Shown here in pieces: positions 28,907 to 36,267 of a stretch of DNA of 36,267 nt (position 1 is its first letter; each line of letters starts with the position of its first letter). The translations under genes and the position numbers were made by a program. Under the pieces are notes generated by a model. The model saw only the letters and a list, made by a program, of their open reading frames with translations, searched no databases and was not told the DNA's origin. The stretch lies in the NCBI GenBank assembly GCA_049999765.1, contig JBNGIQ010004505.1:1-36267 (forward strand), in the 5' to 3' direction. Source of the stretch: Phaeoceros laevis. Its lineage: Eukaryota > Anthocerotophyta > Anthocerotopsida > Notothyladales.

Positions 28907-31900
28907 ATGGCGGCCCTCGAAGCCGTGGTTGCCCATAATTTGTACGAGGATGCAGCTGCATCGCAGCAGAACCATGGGGATGCGTACACCTTTTTGGAGT
29001 TCAACACTCAGGGGGATGACTACGAGTATCCAGACTTTACCGAGCTGAGCCAGCCGGTGCAGCCGTCCTCGGTTTGGAACGATGACGCCTCCCACCTCTC
29101 CGCTTCCATCAGTCAGCACGACGGCAGTGCTGCAGTCGGGGGCTCCGCGGAGCTGGTGGTTCCTGTGGAGCCTGTGGACTCGAAGGCGAGCAGTCAGGTT
29201 GCGGCCTTTAACCTAATGGCGGCTGGGATGAGCGAGCTGAACTTTGAGGATGCTGGAGACGAGGACAGCCATGATTATTCCAAAAGGGACCTGCCGGAGC
29301 ATGCTTGTAAATACTGCGGCATCCACAACCCTGCTTGTATTGTGAGGTGCCATGTCCCGTCTTGCAGGAAGTGGTTTTGCAACTCTCGTGGCAATACTTC
29401 TGGGTCGCATATTGTGAACCACCTCGTCCGAGCCAAGCACAAGGAGGTGTGCCTGCACAAGGACAGTCCACTTGGGGAAACCATTCTCGAGTGCTATAAT
29501 TGTGGTTGCAGGAACGTATTCCTACTCGGATTTATTCCTGCCAAGTCGGAAAGTGTGGTCGTCCTGCTTTGCCGGGAGCCATGTTTGAGCGTCAATGGGT
29601 TGAAGGACATGAATTGGGACCTTAGTCAGTGGTTGCCGCTTATCGACGACCGGTGTTTTCTACAGTGGCTCGTCAAGGTTCCGTCTGAGCAGGAACAGTT
29701 ACGCGCAAGGCAGATTAGTGCTCAGCAAATAAATAAGGTGGAGGAGCTGTGGAAGACAACCCCAGAGGCTACCCTGGAGGACTTGGAGAAGCCAGGAGTG
29801 GATGACGAGCCTCAACCTGTGGCTCTCAAGTACGAAGATGCTTACCAGTATCAAAATGTCTTCGGACCGTTGGTTAAGCTTGAGGCTGACTACGATAAGA
29901 TGATGAAGGAGTCCCAGAGCAAGGACAACATTACTGTTCGATGGGATGTCGGGTTGAACAAAAAGCGGGTTGCCTATTTCGTGTTTCCCAAGGAGGACAA
30001 TGAGCTCCGACTGGTGCCTGGTGATGAGCTGCGCCTCCGGTGGCCTGGGGATGGAACTCATGGTGCTTGGCAGTCTGTTGGGCATGTAATCAAGCTTACA
30101 GCACAGGAGGAGGTAGCGCTTGAGCTTCGTGCCAGCCAGAACGTCCCAATTGATGTGAATCACAACTTCAGTGTTGACTTCGTGTGGAAGAGCACAAGTT
30201 TTGACCGCATGCAGGTGGCTATGAAAACTTTTGCAGTCGACGAGACAAGTGTAAGCGGTTACATCTACCACAGGCTGCTAGGGCATGAAATTGAATCACA
30301 AACGGTGAGAAATACTCTGCCACGAAGGTTTGGTGCTCCTGGTCTTCCTGAGCTGAATGCATCACAGGTTTATGCTGTCAAAAGTGTGCTTCAGAAGCCT
30401 GTCAGTTTGATACAGGGTCCCCCAGGGACAGGGAAAACTGTCACATCGGCTGCCATAGTTTATCATCTGGCCAAACAAGGGCAGGGCCAGGTTCTTGTGT
30501 GTGCTCCGAGCAATGTTGCAGTGGATCAGCTTGCTGAAAAGATTAGTGCAACGGGGTTGAAGGTTGTAAGATTGTGTGCCAAGTCAAGAGAAGCTGTGAG
30601 CTCGCCTGTGGAACATCTGACTCTGCATTACCAGGTCCGACATCTTGACACGTCTGAGAAAAGTGAATTGCACAAGTTGCAGCTCTTGAAGGATGAACAG
30701 GGGGAGCTTTCTAGCTCCGATGAGAAGAAGTACAAGGCTCTGAAGAGAGCAACTGAGAGGGAAATTGCTCAGAGTGCAGATGTCATCTGCTGCACCTGTG
30801 TTGGTGCTGGTGATCCACGCCTGTCGAACTTTCGATTCCGACAGGTTTTGATTGACGAATCAACTCAAGCTACTGAGCCTGAGTGTCTCATACCATTGGT
30901 ACTGGGAGCTAAACAGGCAGTGCTGGTGGGAGATCACTGTCAATTAGGCCCTGTCATTATGTGTAAGAAGGCTGCTCGAGCTGGCCTTGCACAGTCTTTG
31001 TTTGAAAGGCTTGTTCTTCTTGGTGTGAAGCCCATTCGGTTGCAGGTTCAGTACAGGATGCACCCATGCCTGTCTGAATTTCCTTCCAACAGCTTCTATG
31101 AAGGTACTTTGCAGAATGGGGTTGGAATGAACCAGAGGCTGGCTTCTCAAATAGATTTTCCCTGGCCAGTACCAAACAGGCCTATGTTTTTCTATGTGCA
31201 AATGGGTCAAGAAGAGATAAGTGCGAGTGGCACATCCTATTTGAATAGAACAGAGGCTGCGAATGTGGAGAAAATCGTAAGCACTTTTTTAAAGAGTGGT
31301 GTCAATCCAGGTCAGATTGGGGTCATCACGCCTTATGAAGGTCAACGGGCATACATTGTCAACCACATGGCCCGTAATGGGTCACTGCGGCAACAGCTAT
31401 ACAAGGAAATTGAAGTGGCTAGCGTGGACTCTTTCCAGGGTCGGGAGAAAGACTTCATTATTCTATCGTGTGTCAGGAGTAATGAGCATCAAGGGATAGG
31501 CTTTCTGAATGATCCTCGGCGGTTGAATGTTGCCTTAACACGTGCGCGATTCGGCATTGTCATCCTGGGCAATCCGAAGGTGTTGAGCAAGCAGCCTTTG
31601 TGGAACAGTTTGCTGACTCACTACAAGGACCATGAGTGCCTTGTGGAAGGCCCTTTGAACAACCTGAAGCAGAGCATGGTGCAGTTCCAAAAGCCAAAAA
31701 AGATCTACAGTGACCGCCGTGTGTACCCTGGAGGAGCTCCTGCTATCACCGCAGGTGATGGTTTTGTACCTGTTCCTACTGCTAGTGGTGTGAGTGCAGG
31801 GTTCCCAGACAGGAGGGGGCGAGGACGTGGTAACAGCTATCTCCCATTTGGTATGTCCAATGGTGGTCACAAGTCCGGCCTTCCACATGGACTTCCGCCT

Positions 31901-32677
31901 GCAAGGATCCCCCATCCTGCATTTCCAGGTGGCCCACCTATGCAGCCTTATGCAATCCCTTCCCGAGGAGGTGTGCATGGGCCTGTCGGTGGTGTTCCTC
32001 AAGTGCCTCAGTCTGGCAGCCGTGGGTTTGGAGCAGGTAGAGGAAGCACTGGTGGGCCAATTGGAGGACATCTGTCACATCATCAAGCTGCCCAGCAACA
32101 TGGGAACATTGGTTCAGCCTTTAACTTTGCAGGTATTGACAGTCTTGGAGGGCAACCTTCTGTTGGAGGACCTTTGACACAGCAAGGTCCAATGACCCAG
32201 ATGCAATCACAGGGTCTAAGTCAGAATCTCAGGGATGGATTCCCACTTGGTGGGATGTCACAGGACTTTTTGGGGGATGATTTCAAATCGCAGGGATCAC
32301 ATGTTGCATATACAGGGCCAGAGTTCTCAACACAGGCTGGATATGGAGTCGACTATGTGACACAAGGCAGTCAGGGTGCCTACTCTGGTGAATTCATCAC
32401 CCAGAATTCGCAGGGTGGATATGCACTTCCTCCGGGGGGCAATGAGTTTAACTCACAAGATTTTATGTCCCATGGTTCTCAGGGCCTCTTCACACAAGTG
32501 GGTTTTAGTGATCGCACACAAGATGGACCAGCTACTCAGAGCCATTATGGCATTGGAGGACCACTTCAATCGCAGAGTATGGTGGCCCCTATCTATACCC
32601 AGCCGTTTACACAGTTGACGCAGCCTTTGAATCAGCAACAGGCTTCCCAGCACCAGAGGCGCCATTACAATGGATGA
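28907..32677 (+). CDS. UPF1: UPF1, RNA helicase of nonsense-mediated mRNA decay
   Basis: One uninterrupted frame gives 1256 residues, matching plant UPF1 length (about 1254 in Arabidopsis). The N-terminus carries the conserved [16 protein letters not shown]. The Cys/His-rich zinc domain that binds UPF2 starts at Cys134 ([25 protein letters not shown]). The superfamily-1 helicase core has Walker A GPPGTGKT at 504-511, DEST at 650-653, QYRMHP at 715-720, VDSFQG at 840-845 and NVALTRAR near 875. All key residues are present, so the enzyme should be active. The tail after about 960 is Gly/Pro-rich and ends with roughly 20 SQ/TQ dipeptides, the phosphorylation sites of SMG1-type kinases. UPF1 acts in the cytoplasm with UPF2/UPF3 and the exon junction complex. 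Lack of coding introns is unusual. A leader intron is likely at 28612-28892. Confidence 0.98.
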   Translation: MAALEAVVAHNLYEDAAASQQNHGDAYTFLEFNTQGDDYEYPDFTELSQPVQPSSVWNDDASHLSASISQHDGSAAVGGSAELVVPVEPVDSKASSQVAAFNLMAAGMSELNFEDAGDEDSHDYSKRDLPEHACKYCGIHNPACIVRCHVPSCRKWFCNSRGNTSGSHIVNHLVRAKHKEVCLHKDSPLGETILECYNCGCRNVFLLGFIPAKSESVVVLLCREPCLSVNGLKDMNWDLSQWLPLIDDRCFLQWLVKVPSEQEQLRARQISAQQINKVEELWKTTPEATLEDLEKPGVDDEPQPVALKYEDAYQYQNVFGPLVKLEADYDKMMKESQSKDNITVRWDVGLNKKRVAYFVFPKEDNELRLVPGDELRLRWPGDGTHGAWQSVGHVIKLTAQEEVALELRASQNVPIDVNHNFSVDFVWKSTSFDRMQVAMKTFAVDETSVSGYIYHRLLGHEIESQTVRNTLPRRFGAPGLPELNASQVYAVKSVLQKPVSLIQGPPGTGKTVTSAAIVYHLAKQGQGQVLVCAPSNVAVDQLAEKISATGLKVVRLCAKSREAVSSPVEHLTLHYQVRHLDTSEKSELHKLQLLKDEQGELSSSDEKKYKALKRATEREIAQSADVICCTCVGAGDPRLSNFRFRQVLIDESTQATEPECLIPLVLGAKQAVLVGDHCQLGPVIMCKKAARAGLAQSLFERLVLLGVKPIRLQVQYRMHPCLSEFPSNSFYEGTLQNGVGMNQRLASQIDFPWPVPNRPMFFYVQMGQEEISASGTSYLNRTEAANVEKIVSTFLKSGVNPGQIGVITPYEGQRAYIVNHMARNGSLRQQLYKEIEVASVDSFQGREKDFIILSCVRSNEHQGIGFLNDPRRLNVALTRARFGIVILGNPKVLSKQPLWNSLLTHYKDHECLVEGPLNNLKQSMVQFQKPKKIYSDRRVYPGGAPAITAGDGFVPVPTASGVSAGFPDRRGRGRGNSYLPFGMSNGGHKSGLPHGLPPARIPHPAFPGGPPMQPYAIPSRGGVHGPVGGVPQVPQSGSRGFGAGRGSTGGPIGGHLSHHQAAQQHGNIGSAFNFAGIDSLGGQPSVGGPLTQQGPMTQMQSQGLSQNLRDGFPLGGMSQDFLGDDFKSQGSHVAYTGPEFSTQAGYGVDYVTQGSQGAYSGEFITQNSQGGYALPPGGNEFNSQDFMSHGSQGLFTQVGFSDRTQDGPATQSHYGIGGPLQSQSMVAPIYTQPFTQLTQPLNQQQASQHQRRHYNG

Positions 32678-33600
32678 CCGGGGATATGCCTACTCTGTCA
32701 CCAGCGTCCGGTCCAACAGCAAGCCCATACTTGAAGAAGCTGGTGGGGGGAGACCCCCGGCCTGCCGGGATGACTTTGCATGCTGCTGGTGGGCACAGCC
32801 AGGTCCGCGTGCTCAACAGGTCAGCTGTTCTCATAAGCCTTGGTCTCCAACGGGATGTATGAAAGCAAGCTCACCGACATTCCTCTTCCCAACATGACCA
32901 CAGCAGCCATGCTCACAACCGTGTTCAGAATCTCACATATGGTGGCTGCGTTCCAGACTGTGCACGCTGCTAGGTTTTTTTAATCGTGTGTTGCAAGTAT
33001 GTGTGGTGCACACTTTGGAGCGGCTGTGGAGGAGGTCACGGATGCCGAGTTGAATGACCGGTGTTTTACACAGTTTGCAGAGCTGATGACAGAGGAGGGT
33101 TTGCCTTGTCTCACAAACAAAATTGGAGCAACAGATTGAAGCGTCCAGAAAGCGCTGCTCAGGAGTTCTCTGCACCGACCCAACTACAAGGTCATGTTAT
33201 GAGAGAATAGCAACCTAACAGTCTGCCTGGCATTTATCGGAAACCGTGGAAAGATTAGGGCCAAAGAAAACCGGTACAGATGAAACACATTTGCTCGCCC
33301 CCACTCCAGCTCTGCCTCCAGGTCCCTGTCTCTGATAGGCAAGTAGATGTTCGCTGAATGATGCTTTGAACAGTAGATGAGCGAAGTAAACTGTACCGAG
33401 CGCACCATCATAGCCCATAGCAGCAAGAGCTAGTATGTTTGGAGAACCTGGATCAGCAGAAGAGACAATCCAAATGTAACTTGGTGTCTAGTCCGTTGAC
33501 AAAATAAGCAGGCATGTAGGCGGCGCTGAATGAGCAGCGAATCCAATCCCTCTGCTTCTGGCTGAACAGTGCACAATACTTGCTCTGCTAAAGGAGGTTT
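32678..33600. other. 3' flank of UPF1
   Basis: About 920 bp of genic-like composition with no convincing frame. Short frames such as 32670-32897 (+) and 33184-33426 (-) lack family resemblance. It is presumably UPF1 3' untranslated region followed by spacer. Confidence 0.45.
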
Positions 33601-33647
33601 TCCAGCTTGCCTGCAATCTCAGCAGATTCTCGTACCATGGGGCGAGT

Positions 33648-33786
33648 CACATTCTGTCACTGTATGCCTTCTCTTCAAATCTGCACCTGGGACACTCGCA
33701 CTGGAACACATTCTGTCACTGTATGCCTTCTCTTCAAATCTGCACCTAGGACACTCGCACTGGAATGGGACACTCGCACTGGAATG
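33648..33786. repeat. 59-bp tandem duplication plus nested 19-bp duplication
   Basis: Copy 1 at 33648-33706 and copy 2 at 33707-33765 are nearly identical (CACATTCTGTCACTGTATGC to the ACTCGCACTGGAA end, one G/A difference seen). The end of copy 2 is itself duplicated with a 19-bp period (33749-33767 and 33768-33786). The near identity shows the duplication is recent. Confidence 0.92.
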
Positions 33787-33820
33787 GATCAGAACGACTT
33801 CGCACCGCAGCTCTGCGAAA

Positions 33821-33876
33821 CGAAAGGGTGTAGCCATGCTGCACTATGCGAAAGGGTGTAGCCATGCTGCACCATA
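33821..33876. repeat. 28-bp tandem duplication
   Basis: CGAAAGGGTGTAGCCATGCT plus 8 bases occurs at 33821-33848 and again at 33849-33876 with one visible substitution. It is the third two-copy duplication within 230 bp. Confidence 0.92.
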
Positions 33877-34001
33877 GTGTAACGTAAGCGGATTTTTTAA
33901 AGATTTAGTGCGACCTGTCCGAGCCACCTGGGTAGATTGAAGCTTAAATTAAAAAATGGTCGATTTGAGCCCATTTCTATAACAAACCGCCCACTAGGAG
34001 T

Positions 34002-34039
34002 GACTATACGTAATAAAAATGATTATACATAATAAAAAC
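34002..34039. repeat. 19-bp tandem duplication, AT-rich
   Basis: GACTATACGTAATAAAAAT at 34002-34020 is followed by GATTATACATAATAAAAAC at 34021-34039. The copies differ at three positions. Confidence 0.8.
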
Positions 34040-34140
34040 GCCAGAAACACCAAGACAAGCATAAGAACAAAATAAAATGTCATAAACACATAATTTTTTT
34101 AGGTTTTTTTTTGCCAAAATCTCACACAAGCACTTCGTGT

Positions 34141-34210
34141 CCAAAAGTACGAGAATCCTTCACCTCCATAGGAGACCAAAAGTACGAGAATCATTCACCT
34201 CCATAGGAGA
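34141..34210. repeat. 35-bp tandem duplication
   Basis: CCAAAAGTACGAGAATC at 34141 repeats at 34176, each followed by (C/A)TTCACCTCCATAGGAGA. There is one visible difference, so the duplication is recent. Confidence 0.92.
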
Positions 34211-34300
34211 CCGTGTTACAGGTTGTTTGAACATTGGACATGGCATGCCCTCAAGCGCAGAAGATGCCGTAGAGTCACACTCTAGTCATCGTCGGAACAG

Positions 34301-34406
34301 TACTTCCCAAACACGCAGCCGCCAACATTTCTTGCAATTAACTCATCTCTCCGTACTTCCCAGACATGCAGCAGCCAACATTTCTTGCAATTTACTCATC
34401 TCTCCC
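34301..34406. repeat. 53-bp tandem duplication
   Basis: Copies at 34301-34353 and 34354-34406 share TACTTCCCA, GCAGC, CCAACATTTCTTGCAATT and ACTCATCTCTCC, with a handful of substitutions between them. Confidence 0.9.
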
Positions 34407-34471
34407 GACCGCTTGCTGTCCTTCAACAGGTCCACAATACTCTCCCTTCGTGCTTCTTCTTCCAGATCACG

Positions 34472-34550
34472 CTCAATACTCATATCCCTCATCAACGCAC
34501 TTAATTTAGCCATTGGCTAAATTAAGTGCTTTGATTGAATGAGTATTGGT
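34472..34550. repeat. Long hairpin with a perfect 16-bp core
   Basis: GCACTTAATTTAGCCA at 34498-34513 is followed by one T and its exact reverse complement at 34515-34530. The arms extend imperfectly outward to CAATACTCAT near 34472 and ATGAGTATTG near 34549, making a stem of about 35-40 bp. AT-rich foldback structures like this are typical of MITE-like or other non-autonomous elements. No flanking target duplication could be identified by eye. Confidence 0.8.
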
Positions 34551-35274
34551 CTCCTACATTTATTGAACCCTTTCATATTTAATACGGATAAGGCTAATGA
34601 TTTACTATATCCATCAGCCCTTTCATATTCTCAATAACATTTTTTAAGACTGTTTGTATTTGTGAGAGATTCCCTATTAGGCATCTCTAAGAGGGATTCA
34701 TGCTAAAAATTAGTGAAATAATTTTTGTTTGCTTCAGAATGAAGGTTAAATAGCCTAGCTACATATGTGGTTGGTTAGGGAAGGGAAAAAGGGACTATAA
34801 TTTGGGCATTAAAAAATTATTTTAAGAAAAAAAAATTGCACTAGTATATGTGTAAAGCTCTTCCTTTACAGGTTATGAAAAATTAGGTCATTTCTTGATA
34901 GAAATAGTCATAAATGATAGAAAGATGGTCTCAAAGACTCATTTTGATCCCTTTGATCCAATAGGGGTTAATTGTGGCTCTTCTACTATCATTGTAGAGC
35001 ACCCGGGGCCTTAACCTACATCTTATATCTTATATTATAAAAATTTAATTAGAGAGAGTGGTTTGTTGCTTTGACATACATACATACATACGAATGTCCA
35101 AGTCATTCGACATTGGACTGTAGTCCATTTGCCTTGAAACAAGGACTTGCCTTGTACCCGGGCCTAAGACATGCTGACGAAAAGACAAAAGACGTCCTTC
35201 TAGTGCCTGCAGGTTTTCAGTCAGGAGGTCTGTTTGCCGCATGCTTTGTTCAGGCGTAGGCAAAAAAAAACACT
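34551..35274. other. AT-rich non-coding region
   Basis: About 720 bp of AT-rich DNA with poly-A/T runs, an (ACAT) microsatellite at about 35074-35091 and no plausible protein frame. It resembles 681-2960 in composition and is probably degraded repeat sequence. Confidence 0.5.
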
Positions 35275-36267
35275 TCTATGCAACCTGCAGACAGGGGGCG
35301 GTGTGGCGGTGTGGCGGTGGCGGTGGAGCATGGCGGTGGCGGCTATGACTGTGGCAGCTGCGGCTGGGGCGGCGGCGGCTCTCACCCTCCTCTTCTCTAC
35401 TTGCTTCTGTGCTGTTCTTCTGCGGATCTGTGCTGCTCTGTGCTGTTCTTGCTCCTGCGCTGTGGGCTGCAAGCTACGGCGGTGGCGGCTATGGCGGTCG
35501 CGGCCACGGCCACGGCCACGGCTGCGGCGGCTATGGCCCCCCTAAACCTCCTCTCTTCTTCTTGCTTCTGGGCTGTTGTTTGTGGCTATGTCACCACTCC
35601 CTAATGTCTGCGTGCAAAGGGGGTGCATAGGTGGTGTGGCGGTGGCTATGGCTGTGGTGGGCTGGCGCTGGCTTCGGCTGTGGTGCAGTGTAGTCCCTGG
35701 TGTCGCCGTTGCTATGGCTGTGCACAGGTGGGGCGGTGGGACCGCCGGAGCCATGACCACGGCTCCGGCGGTCATGGCTGGCCCAGCCCTCTTGGACCCT
35801 TCCTCTCCTTTTGCTCTTCTATGCTGCCATGCCCGAAACCCCGATGGGAGTTCTATGCTCTCCCGTTGTGCTGTGTTTGATGCTCGGATATGCAGCACGG
35901 TGGCTCTCCACTGCCAGAGACCCAGAGGAATGACCACAATAGTGGCGGTTATGGCATTGCCACCCGGGCTGACCACCTGGCTCCCTTCCAACAGTTTGGG
36001 AGTAAGCTCTGCAGCTGAGCTCAACACGGTCATATATCTACATCACAGGGAGCAGAAGGGTTTTCTAGTGCTACATCGACTGCTACCGGCGTGCAACAGG
36101 GAGCATCCTCACACTTTCCTTCCTTGCTCCTTCTTACTGAGGATTCCAGATTGCTATCGCATGTTCACCAATGTTGTGCCAGCAAGGTGCCCAGTTCTGT
36201 CGCAAGGGTGCTCCCAACAACCTGAATGCACCCTACAGCCTGAAGGGGCCCCCTACTAGATCCTGCT
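35275..36267 (+). other. GC-rich region with glycine-rich coding potential, cut by window end
   Basis: On the plus strand two frames hold similar modules. HGGGGYDCGSCGWGGGG is followed by SHPPLLYLLLCC (about 35325-35410). GGGGYGGRGHGHGHGCGGYG is followed by PPKPPLFFLLLGCC (about 35475-35580). Weaker Gly/His/Cys-rich stretches continue to about 35870. The modules are in different frames, so no single protein emerges. It could be a glycine-rich protein gene with introns, a decayed one, or a GC-rich repeat. The last 200 bp before the window edge have no recognised product. Confidence 0.3.
35740..35773. repeat. 13-bp inverted repeat, GC-rich
   Basis: GACCGCCGGAGCC at 35740-35752 and its exact reverse complement at 35761-35773 are separated by 8 bases (ATGACCAC). 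It could form a stable stem-loop. Its position in the glycine-rich region suggests it may be a by-product of GGC/GCC-rich coding sequence. Confidence 0.8.

Noticed and set aside
29699-32071. Long minus-strand frames (29699-30271, 31535-32071) opposite UPF1
   Set aside because: Shadows of the UPF1 coding strand; no domain or family pattern.
1-36267. CRISPR arrays, prokaryotic operons, rRNA or tRNA genes
   Set aside because: No regularly spaced repeats, no ribosome-binding-site-led gene strings and no cloverleaf-forming or rRNA-like sequence were recognised; all solid genes are eukaryotic with spliceosomal introns or single-exon plant genes.

Overview
This is nuclear DNA of a land plant. The genes are plant-specific or plant-typed (a TPLATE-complex subunit, a DMP membrane protein, a DUF3537/gustatory-receptor-like protein, a plant-type LRR-TTLL12, a plant Barentsz and a plant UPF1). 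They are split by GT-AG introns, mostly 55-350 bp, and no prokaryotic or viral gene is seen. Gene density is high (eight genes in about 29 kb), introns are short, and two very large reading frames have no introns. This makes me lean towards a seed-free plant (bryophyte or lycophyte), but the sequence alone does not settle the species. Exon coordinates below were worked out by hand from splice sites, reading-frame phase and family similarity.

Layout. 1-680: a flank with a 100-N assembly gap. 681-2960: AT-rich, repeat-bearing DNA. 3655-5704 (+): a DUF3537/GRL membrane protein in four exons, with a second, frameshifted copy of its last exon inside the final intron. 6599-7288 (+): an intronless DMP (DUF679) protein. 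7935-13049 (+): an uninterrupted 1704-codon frame for the TPLATE-complex subunit TWD40-1. 14384-18862 (-): a 15-exon TTLL12. 19639-22522 (-): an 8-exon gene resembling the uncharacterised Arabidopsis At4g18490 family. 22770-26338 (+): a 9-exon Barentsz/MLN51 gene, divergent from its neighbour with only 247 bp between the start codons. 27388-28222 (-): a 3-exon cyclic phosphodiesterase. 28907-32677 (+): an uninterrupted 1256-codon UPF1 frame, divergent from the phosphodiesterase. 33600-35100: AT-rich DNA with several two-copy tandem duplications and a long hairpin. 35275 to the end: GC-rich sequence with glycine-rich coding potential and no resolvable gene.

How the genes fit together. Three consecutive genes on the right act in RNA metabolism. 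Barentsz is an exon-junction-complex core protein, the 2H phosphoesterase opens cyclic phosphates of the kind made during tRNA splicing, and UPF1 is the central nonsense-mediated-decay helicase. Barentsz and UPF1 act in the same surveillance pathway. The left half holds membrane and trafficking genes (GRL, DMP, TWD40-1). There is no operon logic in a plant genome, but two head-to-head pairs (22.5-22.8 kb and 28.2-28.9 kb) probably share promoters.

The most unusual observations are the duplicated, frameshifted terminal exon of the GRL gene, the complete absence of coding-region introns in two genes that are usually intron-rich (TWD40-1 and UPF1) among intron-rich neighbours, and the close linkage of Barentsz and UPF1.
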